Positions 13,046 to 25,878 are shown, counted from the stretch's first letter. The stretch is DNA of 64,000 nucleotides from Linnemannia elongata (GCA_036320915.1 JAXBDG010000009.1:2046001-2110000); one strand, 5' to 3'. Translations and numbers: made by a program. Notes: generated from the letters alone by a model not told the origin.

Positions 13046-15277
13046 AATATATAAAATAACCTATACCCTACTTTTAACACTGATGGGCGAAGACGTTTGG
13101 TGATAAGAATGAGGGGGTTTGGGGCAACAATAAGGCGCAGAGGAAGAATGCTGATCGATCAGTAATCTTGTTGATCAATACGTTTAGAGCGATTTGAATG
13201 TCAAAACCAGGTAATAGGGAAAACAAAAGAGGGGGACTGGGATGCTATCTGTTGTTTTTTCTCTGTTCACTGTCTTTGACAGGTGACATGCCTTCACCCC
13301 CTACCTTCCCTCTCGTTGAACACGTAGTCAATGGATGCTGTACGGGTTAAACTTGCATGCTTTAGTCGGGTATCAAAGATCCGAAAAAGTACTCAAACAT
13401 TGATTCTCCTCATCCCTCCACCCTTGCCTTGCCTTTTGCTTTGTGGGCTCTCGCATGGTACAAAAAAAATCGAGAAATAGAAAAAAAAAAATGCCAAGGA
13501 TTTCATCAAGAGCGCCAAGACTTTCCCTCATCCATGTCTTTTGTCGATCTATGTTTTGCTTAGACTCTTTTTTTTTTAGTACGAGCGAGGGAAAGAGGGA
13601 AGATATATGAGAGGGATCAGACCAGTGCACCTCAGTGCACCTGTCATCTCACATCAAGCAGTAGAACGTAGCCCAGCATGAGAAATAAGTGGCAATTTCA
13701 ACGTGTGCAAACTGGGGCGAATATCCTGGTGCCTGGAAGGAGCAATTGGCTTTTTTCATTCGCTGAAAGAGATGAGACAACAAAAAAGGTTAGATAAAAA
13801 TAAACTTATCTGTAGTGGAGTCTACCCCTGGTTCCTGGTATGAGATGAGTTCATTTATTTTACGTGGCTGATGCATTATTTTTTTTTTTTTTCAAGTTCA
13901 AAAAGTCTTGGCACCTGTTGCAGCTAACTGTCTCGCTCAGCAGCCAGGGTCTCTCTTCACTTGTTGCTCAGACCTGCGTTGTTCTGGTTGTCTATTGCTC
14001 AATCGTAAGTGAGAAATGAAGGCATGGACATCCAATTGTTCTACTTTTTTGTACCTTTTTTCCTGGAGACTCATGGCTGTTGCGGTATTGGGAACATGTA
14101 ATAATGAACGAGCTGTAGAGTACAAGCCTTGGATTTCAGCCGAAATAAGCAAAAAAGCTAAACGACATGAGAGATGAGAAGAAGGAAGATGAAGAGCGCT
14201 ACAGATCATACTACGATTTGTGAACACCCCTGCCCTCTGCTTGTGCAACCTCAACGAGAAAGACTTCCCCCCCCCTTCCCGGACCTATTACCCGAGCTAT
14301 CTAGAAATTATAGATGCGCAATTGACATATCCAATGCAAGGACGGCGTAACAGCAAATCAATGGTACGAGCAAAAAAAAACAAATGAGAGAGTTGAAAAC
14401 GGGACAAGAAAAAACGTGTCAGTTTGTAGTTTGTTTTTGATGTGGGCAGGAGGAGGAAAAGTTTAAAACAACAGAAGAAAGAAAAAATAAACGTTTTTTT
14501 TCTGAAGATGTCTTCTATCCCTTCCTGGATATGTGCAACTACAGCCCTACCGTGTGTCTTTTTTCCTTTTTCCCTCTTTTTTGTCGACTTCTTGTGGCCT
14601 TTCGTCTCTGGAAGACTGTTGTAGTCAAAGTCGGACCTTTGCAGACAAATTATTTTTGAAGGAGTACATGGGAGAAATGTATGAAGGGGATAGAATGACG
14701 AAGAGAGTTGATGACAAAAAGGTAATTGGCATAGAGGAAAGGAAGAAGAAGTTGATGAGGGGTATATGCAGTGATATATACTCTAGTAAAAGGTTACCAA
14801 GCAAGGCTCCAAACCCACCATCCTCATGGCTGTGGACTTTTTTTGTTTTAAGGTTCTGTTGTTTAAAATGTGGACGTTCTCTGAAGAGAGGAGAGCGCCA
14901 ACCCAGACGGGGATTGTAATTATGAGTGTCTCTGTTCCTCCCTTGTATCCCACTACTGCCGCCTGTGTTGTTTGCATGTCAGGAAAGAGAGGAAACAAAA
15001 GCCGAAGCAATGGAGAGAGACCGAATTATAAATATAAAGAGGCGCCGCTCGTTTTCTTGGTAACCCTCTTCTTCTCTTTCTTTTCTTCTTTGTCCTCTTT
15101 ACCTCCCCTTACTCTCTCCTTCCCCTCTGTCACCCCTCCTTTTCTTCATTGGTTGTCGATCTCCTCTTTCCCCTTCAATCAGCACCAACCCTCCTTCACC
15201 CCTCTCCTATTCCTTCCTTCACCCCCACTTTCATTTCCCCCTCCTATTGTACAGTACATACCTTAATACTCCAGATA
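13046..15277. other. Intergenic region between MTHFR and ABCA genes
   Basis: No open frame here shows a recognisable domain or plausible splice structure. The sequence has many A/T homopolymers and turns C/T-rich on the plus strand from about 15050, just before the ABCA start. A TATA-like AATTATAAATATAAAG lies at about 15023-15040, roughly 240 bases upstream of the ATG, and is a candidate core promoter. Confidence 0.5.
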
Positions 15278-18200
15278 ATGTCGATCGATCACACCCTCCC
15301 CCACCAGGGAGAGGCATACCATCCCACCTCCAAAAAACAACCCTCATCAGCATCCTCAACGGTCGTCTACGCAACCTCCCGCCAATCGTCCTCTTTTAGT
15401 CGTGGACTCCGTCAATTGGGCGTTGTCTGTCGTCTCAATGTCCTTCTCTTGATCCGTTATTGGAAGGCCGCAATTCTCCAAGTGATCATCTTGCCACTGT
15501 TGGTGGTAGGAATTATCTATGGAGTGCAGAAGGCTTATTCTTCGGATAATGGCAAGGTTACTGTTGGAGACAGTACTGTGTCTACTTGGACCATGCCTGG
15601 TATTCCTCAGTGCAAGGTATGTTTCCCGGGTTTGGGTTGGGGGGATTGAGGGAGTGAGGATTAAAGTTTTCGTTTTGTCGTTTGATTGCTTCCTGCTTCA
15701 AGGCACAAATGAATTCAATTGAAGTGATGCAGTGTTCAGTAATGGGCTGTAGCGCATTTTTTTTTTTTTTTGTGATGAAGTGAATAATGAGGTTGTGAAA
15801 CTAACAACAGCCTATTCTCGATCTTCCTTTCTTTTTCTTCGACTTTACCTCTCTTCTCTCCTCATCCTTACGCCCACAACGACAAACAACAAACAATAAC
15901 CATGCCTTCCCTCCTTCCCTCCTCACAACCAACACTACAACCTGCTACCCTTCCACCAAAACAACAAAATCAACAAACGAAAAATGTAGCCAGAGCCACT
16001 GTCAAACGCCTGCATGACGATCGTCTACACCCCCCAGAACGCCGAGACCACCCAGATCATGAACTACTTCCAGACTCAGAACCAAGTCCGCACCAACCAA
16101 GAGCTCAAGATCGAGTCCACCGTCTGGAGCGACCTCTCCAGCGTCCCCAAATCCAACATGGGCATCGTCCCCGTTCCCTCTGAAAAGTTTATCTATGACT
16201 ATGCACTCGCCCATCCCGACACCATCCAGCTCGGTATGTTTTCTTTCCTTGACTTTGAAGCCTAATATTTTTTTTGTCCTACTTCTGCTCTCCGAGTGCA
16301 GACGCAAAGACAAGTAATTAACTCTATTGTTTGTACATTTTGTGTGTGCGTGATATTAGGTGTGGCGTTCACGAAGCAGGAGCCTGTGGCACCTGCGACC
16401 GCAGTGCACTGGAACTACCAGGTCTACTACAACATGACCCACGCGACCAACATCACGGTCAAGTCTGGATTCAAATACACACAGGAGGCTGGATACAATC
16501 GTGAGGGCGGCTTCGATGACCCCTATGGTGCCCAGCTGCCCAACATGATCCGCGCCATGGACGAAGCCCTCCTCACCTTCCTCGACCCGCAACACACCCA
16601 AGCCCAACTCGATTACTCTTTGAAATCCTTCCCTACCGCCGATAAGGTCAATGGGTACTCGTCGCAGGATGATATGGTCAACACAATGTCAAACCTCATG
16701 GCCCTGCCGGCCTGTATCACCATGATCATGGCGATGCTCCGCGTCATGCGCGAGAAGGAGTCCAAGTGCCGCGAGTCGATGGAGATGATGGGTCTCTCGA
16801 GTTTTACTTACTGGACCGCACAATGGTTGACGTCTTGGATTATGGCGTTGATCCAGGGGTCGGTTATTGTTGCGTTGGGCTATGCGTTCAAGATGCAGAT
16901 GATTGTCAACTCGAGCGGGTTCGTCATGTGGGCCATGTTTGTTCTCCTCGCCTATGCCATGACCTTACTTGGATTCTTGTTGACGACCTTTTGTCAGAAA
17001 TCCGGCACTGCATTGGGATTCGGATTCGCGTTGCTGGTCGCCGTCTTGATTGTCGTCCCTATCCTGGCTTCCGGTCTGTGGCCCGATTTGTGGCTGGATA
17101 CCTCGTTCCGGGAATTCGATAGCGCGACGGGAATGGCCCAGCCCCCAGATCGTAGATACACCTGGATCCTCTGCTTTATCTTCCCCTTCCTCAACTTTGC
17201 CCGGCTCTGGTCCCAGATCTCTACCGTAGCCCTCGGCCATATCAATTACGATTCTGGGGAGTATACGGCAGGAACTGGATTCAACTTTTCCAACCTTAAC
17301 AGTTTCTCAGCACCCCAGGCGGAATGGGAGGGACTTGTCCCGTTGCCTGCCAGTGGATTGACCTACCAGTTGATCTGTATTGCTGTCATTGCCCTGTTGA
17401 CGCTTTACTTTGACAAGGTCATTGCGGATGAGTATGGTCGGTCCTCTGGCGTCTTTTTCTTCCTCGGTAGCATTGGCGATTTCTTTAGATGGATCCGCTA
17501 TGGTGGTTCGGAGGGTGTTGCCCGGTTCAAGTCTGCTGATGCCCAGAAGGTCATTCCCTATGAGGGTCAACCTCCTGCCGATGAGGATAATGATGTGGTC
17601 GCTGAGCGCGAACGTGCCGTCAACTGCCAAACTGATGTCGCCATCCGTATCTCGAACCTCACAAAGACCTATACCAAGAATGGCCCTGGATTTTTCAAGA
17701 ACCTCTACCTGGCTCTCTGCTGCTGCTGCTGCCGGACTCGTCGTCGCTCTAACAAAATCGAGAACCGTGCCGTCGATCGCTTGAACCTCTTGACGGAGCC
17801 TAACGAGTTGTTTGCCTTGCTGGGTCAGAACGGTGCTGGTAAATCGACGACCATGCAGATGCTTTATGGTGTCACGACCCCGACATCCGGCAACGCCTTC
17901 TTGTTCAACCGGTCCATCAAGACGGATATGCATGCCATCCGGTCCACCATGGGAGTCTGCCCCCAGCATGATGTGCTCTTCAACGATTTGACCTGCTGGG
18001 AGCATATGCAGCTCTATGCCGGAATCAAGGATCTCCCTACCGACGCCCTTCGTGCCGATTTTGACGACTCTTCCGCTGGAACCGAAACCGTCAAGGAGAA
18101 CACCCGTGAGCGCCACACCTGGATCCGCTCCCGCCTGGAAGCCGTCCAACTCTGGAAGGACCGCGATACCATGGCCGGCCGTCTCTCTGGAGGCATGAAG

Positions 18201-18767
18201 CGTCGTCTGTCGACCATCATCTCGACCATCGGAGACCCCAACGTCTTGATCCTCGATGAACCTACCACTGGAATGGACCCCGTCCACCGTCGTCACGTCT
18301 GGACCTTCCTCGCCCAATTCAAGCGCGGCCGTTCAATCCTCCTCACCACCCACTCGATGGAAGAAGCCGACGCCCTGGGCGATAAGGTTGCCATCATGGT
18401 CTCAGGTCACCTCAAGGCCATCGGAAACACCACGCGCCTCAAGAACAAGTTCGGAAACGGATACCGTGTCGAGCTCGCTTTAGGTCATCCTACGGAGCAG
18501 TACCCCGACATCCCGGCCCAGAAGGAGTTGGAACAAGAGATGACCGAGGCCACGAAGGCGGTCATGCCAGAGTCGGTCTTGTTGGACAAGTCGGGTGGTG
18601 TGATGGTGTTTGGAATCCCTATGCAGGCGATTGAGAAAATGGCCGATTTGACTGCCATGTTGGAGAATGCTCAGGCGCTGGGTAGGGTTAAGCAGTGGGG
18701 TATTGCGCAGACTAGTCTGGAGGAGGTTTTCTTGTCTCTCATCCGTTCCTCTGACGATCGTCATTAA
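15278..18767 (+). CDS. ABC transporter, subfamily A, half-size
   Basis: This is a membrane ATP-driven transporter of the ABCA class, generally linked to lipid movement, with an unknown substrate here. Exons are 15278-15616, 15990-16233 and 16360-18767, joining to 996 residues. One membrane helix lies at about 60-85, followed by a large extracytosolic loop with glycosylation sequons (NMT, NIT). A cluster of membrane helices follows (about 290-560), then one nucleotide-binding domain. Its motifs are Walker A GQNGAGKST at 683-691, signature LSGGMKRR at 803-810, Walker B VLILDEP at 823-829 and the switch histidine in LLTTHSMEEAD at about 859. The order TM-then-NBD with a single NBD makes it half-size, like plant and Dictyostelium ABCA members rather than the full-length animal ones. 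Just before the NBD is a run of five cysteines followed by basic residues, a possible palmitoylation or lipid-contact patch (inference). The gene converges with the ADAM gene, with only 178 bases between stop codons. Confidence 0.93.
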
Positions 18768-18945
18768 GCACCTTTGACCCTCGCCTTATTTTTTCCTTTA
18801 GTCGTCATATAATCTTTCTTTCTAATTAAAATATATCTTTCGATATTACCTTCATTCAAGTTTCTGATTGGCAATGGGTCTTTATGTTTTCGCGATGTAT
18901 TTTATATTGTACAAGAGGAATAATCTGAGGTCTAACAAGATAGGT

Positions 18946-21249
18946 TTAAATATACCCGCTAGGATGCTGGGGTCTAGAAGGGGGCGCCTGAGGCTGCGAA
19001 ACAGCATGATGATCACTAAACGGGTTCTCACTACTATGGTTCGAATGGGTTCCAAAAGCAGCATGCTGTGGCTGAGGCATAGCCATATAAGGCCCTGACT
19101 GCGGCTGACCATAAGCAGGTGGAGGGGGCGCCAAAGCCTCCATCGGGTACTGTTGTCCTTGTTGAACAGGGGGCTGACCGGGCGGGGGGGCGTAACTTGA
19201 AAATTGGTATCCATTCGAGTCGATCCTGTGCGGCTTTCCGTGCTGTTGATTATGATATCTCCTGCGGTTCATACAGCTTCCACAGCAGCAGCTCCAGATA
19301 CAGCAGAGGATGAGTAATCCAAGGATTGAGAGGATGGGGATGGCGATAGTGAGATGGTTCTTGATCCAGCCAACGACACCATCGACTCCGTTTGCGTACT
19401 CGCATGTCCCACCGTTACAAGTACCGCCGAACCCGCAGGACGTGCCATCGACAAAGAAGACGCCTGGAATCTGCATACAACTCAAGCCACTGCCCTTGGG
19501 GTCGTTACAGGTGAGCTCACAGGTACTCGAGGCTGTACACTGAGAATTGATCCCGGCGCGGTCCTGTTGTTTACACTGCAGATCGCGACTAGTACAAAGT
19601 CCATTGGCGCACTCGAGCCCGGTCATGTTGCTGAAGGTTCCGGTTCCCTTGCAGGGAGTCTGGTTCTTGACCGTCTGATCTGCGGGGCACTCACCCGAGG
19701 TTCCTGTACAGACCTCCTCCAGATCACACTCCGAAATAGCCTTCCGACAGACCTGCCCTGCGGCCTTGAATTGACAGTTCTGACAACACCCATCGTTTAG
19801 ATCATCACAGACCGCGGCTCCTTTGAACTTGCAGGTGGCTCCATCACAACAGGGATCCTTTGCACAATCCTCAGCCGATCCACAATCACACTGCTCCCCA
19901 GTCTCCTTGATCCCGTTCCCGCAAATATTCGATTCCGAGTTTTGAAGCTGCCTGGCCCCAGGTGGCTTAAGACACTGTCCTGAAGGTGACTTGATGGTAC
20001 TGCAAATAGCCTTGATCGAACATGGCGAGAACAACTTTGTCGCCACAGACTCAGCAGGGTTCATAATAAACTTTGCCCCAGCATCACAAACCGTCGTCGA
20101 CAATGGACAGCACCCAATCGCAGTTCCTGTACCCGTACAAGTCGACGTTGTACAATCATGGATCGCTCCAAAGTTATGCCCAATCTCATGCGCAACCACC
20201 ATCCACTCATTCGGCGTAATCGACGACACCGCCGCTCCTGCCGTCACTTCCGCCTTCCCCTTGGACGACTGTTCCTGTGCTTTCGCCTGACAGAGCGCCT
20301 TGGTCCATGCAATACCGACCACAGGTCCCGAATTACATTTCGTCATCAGATGCCACAATCCAGCTCCATCTTTCACACGGGCATCCTGTCCTCTCCAAGC
20401 CGAGAAATCAGTCAACCGTTGATCAATTGGATAAGTCGGAGAACATTCCCGGTTCCATGCAACATCCTTTGCGGGCTCGGTGGGGCACCCGTCGGCGACA
20501 ATGTTGAGTTGGATAACACCCAAGGCGACGTTGAAGGTACTTTCGTAAATCGCCGAGGCCGTGTTGAAGTCGGCAAAGATTTGCTTCCGTGCGCCGACTG
20601 CTCCATTGTAACTCCTCACATACGTGCAATCCGCCGCCACTCCCTATTAAGAAAAAAAAAATACTTTCGTAAATAATCAAGTTTCTCAACACATGACCTT
20701 TTTCACCAAAATAAATATGCAAGAAAATATATGTGTTACCATGTAGTTGACAAGGCGGTTGGTAGGACATCCTTCAGGGACAGGGTCGGGTCCAGCAACG
20801 CCCATAGCAACAGCCCGCTTTCTCAAACCACCACTTCCTCCCCCACTTCCCGCCAACAAGTCCATCCACGATGAACTAGGATCCGGGATAGAGGTTGTCA
20901 AATTAGGCGGGTAATAAAACTCATGATCCGTCAATGCCGACGCCATACTTGTAGCCTTGGCTCCCAGTGGATGAGTATCCTCCAGCTTCATCAATGCGTC
21001 TGCTCCACAGGTATTATGACCAGTTGATCCGTCCTCTGTCCCACGTTTCCGTCTCATCTGTGTCGCTGCGCGGTCGTAGAGGTCCGAGTCCCGATAGATG
21101 ATTAAACTGGATCCTGAGGATGGAGAGGAGTAAGGGATAGCATCGTCGGATCGTTTTTGGATATGGTAGTGAGTCCGTGTAGTAACATGGTATGTATCCC
21201 CATTCGCCATAAACGCGCCCCTGAGTACCATCGCATCCCTATCAACACG

Positions 21250-21280
<31 letters not shown>

Positions 21281-22160
21281 TCAATCAGCTGTTAGTGTTC
21301 CACTTTTGTTGTCTGTGCGGCATAATAAGATAATTGACCTGGGTTTGTCATAGCTTGTAAAAAAAAGGGGGGGGGGGTGCGTACTTATTGTCAGGATCAT
21401 GCTCGATCATCATACGTGCCCAACCAAGGACACCTTCCTCGTAGAGCATATGCTCAATGGTATGTTTCTCTGCCCTAGTGGTTGTCGCCGCCCGCCGCCA
21501 CTTGCGTTCAGAATGATCAATATCCTGTACAACAACGCCCTTGAACGCCTTGATGTCCTCTCTCGAGACGCCTGGCCCAAGATCTGCGTCTGGATGGATC
21601 AATTCGGTGTTTGGTTCGAGGTGAAGATAGAAGGTGGTGTTGTATGCCGAAAACTGTACACGGACAATGTCGTCATGTCGGACTATTGTCGATAATGGAT
21701 CTGAGTCTGGAGTTGAGGAAGATGGAGGAGAAAAGACGTCGTGGATGGATCGTTTGCGAAAGTGGAGGGAGGAAGGGTGGGAGGAAGGAGACTTTGGTAG
21801 GATGTCGTGGCGGATGTCGATGATATGTTCTGAACGGGTGATTGTTGGCCATGCGTTCGAGTGGGCTATTTTCAGATAAACGGAAAGGGGGGGGGAGAGA
21901 CAACAAAAAAAGGGGTATGGAATGAACGAACAAACGAACAAAGTAAGCAAAAGTAGCAAGAAGTACAAGAGGGATTAATTTATGAGCGATGATGACCACT
22001 AATTGATTGGTCTTATTTCTAACACAGAGCATCATTTATTTGTGATTACTTTACCGTGGACTGAACGAGGAGTGATGGTGACCGTTAGTAGGAGTGCTGT
22101 TGCTGCTGCTAGGAGGCATGTCCTCTTTTTCGAGGGAGAGGAGCAGTAGAAGACCACCAT
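18946..22160 (-). CDS. ADAM-type membrane metalloprotease (adamalysin, disintegrin)
   Basis: This is a zinc endopeptidase of the M12B family, anchored in the plasma or vacuolar/secretory membrane. Exons on the minus strand are 22160-22055, 21865-21385, 21238-20740 and 20643-18946, giving 927 residues. Exon 1 starts at an ATG followed by a basic stretch and a hydrophobic core (LLAAATALLLTVTI), with predicted signal cleavage near SVHA-HS. A prodomain follows, with dibasic sites RRKR (258-261) and RKR (335-337). The second lies just before the protease domain and suits Kex2/furin processing. The zinc site HEIGHNFGAIHD is at 514-525 and keeps all three His and the Glu. A Cys-rich disintegrin module (CGNGIKETGEQCDCGS...) comes next, then a Cys-rich region and a membrane helix at about 792-812. 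The tail of about 107 residues is cytosolic and Pro/Gln-rich. Fungal ADAMs exist (e.g. S. pombe Mde10), and the natural substrate is not known. The upstream plus strand is purine-rich, i.e. a C/T-rich leader in sense. Confidence 0.93.
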
Positions 22161-23808
22161 TGGAAGGGGGGGGAGGAGGAGTGATAAATCAATCACACTT
22201 TCACTCTCAGCAGAGGGGAGATGTAGAAGCAGGGGTATATTGCAAGTGAAGGCGGAATCTATTACTGTTGTTGCTGTTGGTTGTTGTTATGGTGTAAATT
22301 GGCAATCGGGCTGTTGTGGTATCTATCCCTTTTCTCGTTATGTTTATATCTTGTCTGGAGTTGTATTGGATTTGATTGATGGGGATCAGTTGGGCGCTAG
22401 GGCGTAATAACAAGGCGTCGAGGTGATCGTTCCTGAATCCGATAGACGATAATATGGTACGAAGGTGACTGGGAGGACTGTCTCGCCTTGAAGGGGAATC
22501 AGTGAAGGAGGAGAAAGAGGAGGAGGAGGAGGAGGAGGAGGAGGAGTGATGGGTATGCTGGGAAAGAAAACGTTCAGTAATGGAGTGGACTAAAGGTCAT
22601 TCCTCTTTTGATGATTGTCGTTGTTGAATGCAATGGACGAGAGTGAGAGTGACAGTGAGGGTATGTTTGACACAGAAAAGAGAAGTGTGAATGAAGAGTG
22701 AGCGTTGTGTAGGCAGTAAAGGAGAGTGTGGTTGTGGATGAAGGAGAGAGTAAAAAAGATTAAAGCGAAGGGGAAGGATGAATGCGATTCTAGGAAGGGG
22801 AGGGAAGGGGAAGGGGGGAAGAGAGAGGTAAAGTATAAGAGAAAGAAAGGAAAGGAACAAGGAGAGAAAGTAGAAAGGGTAACCAGGTTCAAAGGACAAT
22901 GAACTGAACTCACAAATCCAAACCACCAGCTTGCTCTTTCCTACCCTGCCCTCAGTGCCCTGTGTACCTGCGTGTCCTTGCCTTGCTCTGTTCAGCCTGG
23001 GCGTCGCTCTCTCTTTTTTAGCCGCAATACTTCGCCTATTAATATCTACACACCCAATCCGAGGGAGAGAGTGAAGAGGAGAGTTCAAATCTCTTTCTGA
23101 AAATGAACCCGAAAACCTTCTTTCTTCTGGTCTGGTGTTAGTATATGTGTGATGCCATTGGTTACCGGTATCGACGCAATGAAGGGCGATGAGGGGGACA
23201 ATGGAGCGAGAGATGGAGTGTAGATATTGCGAAAGGGCAGAAATAATAAAAACGGTATAAAAAAAAACGTTGGAAGGGGGCTCACTGGCATTGGACCAGA
23301 GCGATACAGACAGACATAGAGAGGCAATGACAATTCTATCAAATGAATGGAGCACAGACTGACCAACAAGCAGGAAAATGGTGGGAAACAAAAGAATAAA
23401 TAGCCATTTGCTCTCTTCCTCACATTAACCTTCCTTCCACTTACTTTTTTATGCTCCTTCGTTCCGGCACATTTTGCGGAACACCGACGAAAATGAGGGT
23501 GATGGGTAGAGAGACAACCCTGCATTACCAAGAAGCACATCGCATCTTATTGCAATTACTTCAGTGCTATGACAATACTCTTTTTTTTTTGTTTTCTGTC
23601 TCGCAACAACTCTGTAGCCAAGAAGGTGAAGAAGAGGAAGAGAGAGAGATAGGAATGGCGAAGGAGAGAGAGAGCGAGGGATAGAAGGGAAGCAGACATT
23701 GAGATGCGTGTCGGATGAGAAATAGGTATTACTACTAGTATTGGCAAAAAGTCCGCAGCCATGGTCAGAGAGTTTCTTGATTTGAAAAAATGGGGTTAGG
23801 GGGGCGGT
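22161..23808. other. Upstream region of ADAM gene, purine-rich on plus strand
   Basis: No gene is supported here. The plus strand is G/A-rich (GAGGAGGAGG run at about 22520-22550, more purine tracts to 22880), which reads as a C/T-rich leader for the minus-strand ADAM gene. Open frames on the minus strand here are Ser/Leu/Phe/Pro-rich translations of that tract and lack domain signals. Confidence 0.5.
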
Positions 23809-24006
23809 CTAATTACACCTCCCCAATGATAAGCAAATACCGTCGCAACATCCAGCATCGTCATCACAAGAAGAATCCACACGATTACAGTTGATGGAGA
23901 TGTCATTGAGCTTGATCGTGACAACAGCACTGGCGCAGAATAGTTGACAAGGAGATCAGCAGGAATGCTGCCAGGGTGGCAAGGATGGTTGTGGCACACT
24001 TTTCGG
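23809..24006 (-). pseudogene. Decayed paralog of the knottin-pattern secreted protein (copy 1)
   Basis: The minus strand aligns by eye with the gene in the inverted-repeat arms. The signal-peptide part (ATLAAFLLIS equivalent) is clear, but the start codon position reads AAG. A net 4-base insertion between signal peptide and mature part breaks the frame. Downstream of the shift the second frame keeps a full six-cysteine framework with spacing C-x6-C-x5-CC-x3-C-x6-C before a TAG at 23809-23811. The leader upstream (CAAGTC/CCAAG-type motifs) also resembles the intact copies. A splice acceptor (CCAG) sits right before the mature part, so an unseen upstream exon could in principle restore a product. 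Absent RNA evidence I call it broken. Confidence 0.6.
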
Positions 24007-25538
24007 GGTTAGTTCTTGAAACTTGGACCTTGAGGTAGACTTGAAGTTAGGAGCGATCTACTCGGGGGGTTTGCTGTTTTTCTTGTTGACGGGGGTATAG
24101 GGGGGAGGGAGGGGGGGAAGAAAAGGAGAAGGAGAAAAAGAGTGTCTATATTGTTTAGTGTGAAAGAAGACTTTATTTTATACACGACTTTACGCTCGGC
24201 GCCATGTTGGTTGCGGTCTATTTGTTTACTAACGCCATGAATTAGCAAAAGTATATTGTGCCCTAGAATAGCGATCTGCATATTGTGGGGGGTTGTTCTT
24301 GGTTTTGGAGGATGGTGGAATGAACAGCTTCCAAGAGCCGAAGGCGAAGAATGGAAAAGAAAAAAGATATCAAGCATGCATTCAGACCTTCAGGCATACT
24401 GCTGGAGAGTAGGAGGAACTGTGGCGACAAACAAGTAATAAACGTCGTGTTGCATAAGAGATCCAACCAAAAAAGCAGGCATGTGGTTTTAATATCCATA
24501 ATGTAGACCTGAAAAAAGGTACAAGAGTTTTAGGCCTCATCGAAACAAAAAAACATGGCGGTGTGGTGCTTGACTTTATCAAAGGAAAAAAAAGAAGGCG
24601 CGTCGTCAGGCAAGCTAGACGGCGTGAAGAGTTCGCTCCTGTCTGTCTTTTCTCGCATTTTTTTTTATCATCGCAGCCCTTTAGACCAGAGTAAGTAAAA
24701 TGATTGGGTGTGTTAGACTTCATTTTCGTTCTTCTTTCGCGTTTACGCATACGAAAAGGATTCAAGAAAAAAAGGAACACGCGTCGGAAGAAGAGGACAC
24801 GTTGGTAAACAGATGAGGATGCGAGCATAAGGAACAAAAACAAATAACAACAACGTAGGGTCTCAAGACCAACGCGTCTTAATAGAGAAAAAAGGTTAAA
24901 GAGTCCTACACCTCGCCGAGAAAGAAGTGGCTGCAGGATGGAAAACCGAAAGGTGACGCGTTTTCTGCTTGAAAAGATACTTGTTGGTTGAAAAACGACT
25001 GAAAGTAAACGCGCCACAACCTGTCTTCACACCATGATATACCACCTTTACTTTACTCTCTCTCTTTCTTTCCATATATCGTTACACTCTTTTAAAAAGC
25101 AAAAAGCAGGACATGCACGAGAGTGTGGTTACATTGAGAAGAGTCGCGTTAACGAGCACTTGAATACGTCGACTATCAAGTCGGCACGCAAACCACAAAG
25201 TAGAGCAAATGTTATGGAGAGCGAATGATATGGAGTCAGTCGATATGTTGACTCTGTCATTCTTCACACATTGACGTTTCGTTGTATGTTTGCTGAACAA
25301 CACGGACGTAAAGATGGGGAGACAAATTGGTAGAGAAGGTGTATGGAGGCATTGTGTGCTTTATTCGCATCCCACAGCAAGAGTGTGACGCAAAAAGAAA
25401 AAAAAAAGGGAAAATGAGAGATAGAGAACGACCACAATGGAGTACTCGTCGAGAGAGATTAATACAAATAGGTACTACGACTGGCACAGTGTGAAAGCCG
25501 AAGGCCAAGGTCAACGAGCTACAAAGATCTGGTCTCGC

Positions 25539-25733
25539 CTAAAGGCACGTTCCCATATAGCACTCCTCGGAGCAACACTCGGAATAGCTTCCGCATGGAT
25601 AACCCGGGCCATAGCACATTTTAGTGAAAACGTCACTGAGCTCGACCTTGATAACTAGCGGCGCCGGTGCGGCAGAGACAGAGGAGATCAGCAAGAACGC
25701 TGCGAGGGTGGCGACGATGGACATGGAACGCAT
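25539..25733 (-). CDS. Small secreted cysteine-rich protein, knottin-like pattern (left-arm copy)
   Basis: A 64-residue product with a clear signal peptide (cleavage expected after SSVSA, about residue 21) and a mature part of about 43 residues. Six cysteines sit at the C-terminal end with spacing C-x6-C-x5-CC-x3-C-x4-C, one residue before the stop. That order (C-C-CC-C-C) is the inhibitor-cystine-knot pattern seen in many small secreted peptides, including fungal effectors such as Avr9. The fold is an inference from spacing alone. A TATAAAAAG box lies upstream at 25870-25878 on the same strand, about 137 bases before the ATG. The gene is identical to the copy at 28744-28938 in the other arm and points away from the palindrome centre. 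Function is unknown; candidates are an effector, antimicrobial, protease inhibitor or surface peptide. Confidence 0.75.
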   Translation of the reverse strand: MRSMSIVATLAAFLLISSVSAAPAPLVIKVELSDVFTKMCYGPGYPCGSYSECCSEECYMGTCL

Positions 25734-25869
25734 CTTAGGATTGGTCTTGGACTTGAGGGATTGGAGGTCTTGAGAGAGTGGGGTCTTGGGATTTTTGATG
25801 CTTGGTGTTCTTGTAGTCGACTAAACTGTGGATGAGGAGTGAGGCTCAAAACAAAGGTGGGGCAAAGCT

Positions 25870-25878
25870 CTTTTTATA
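25870..25878 (-). promoter_or_regulatory. TATA box of left-arm knottin-like gene
   Basis: TATAAAAAG on the minus strand lies about 137 bases upstream of the ATG at 25733. It has the expected orientation for the small secreted gene and is mirrored exactly in the other arm. Confidence 0.6.

Noticed and set aside
17307..18317. 336-residue minus-strand frame opposite the ABC transporter
   Set aside because: Antisense shadow of the nucleotide-binding domain, with no independent support.
22597..23391. 264-residue minus-strand frame upstream of ADAM
   Set aside because: Composition is Ser/Leu/Phe/Pro from a purine/pyrimidine-biased leader. It has no signal sequence, domain or splice logic connecting it to ADAM.
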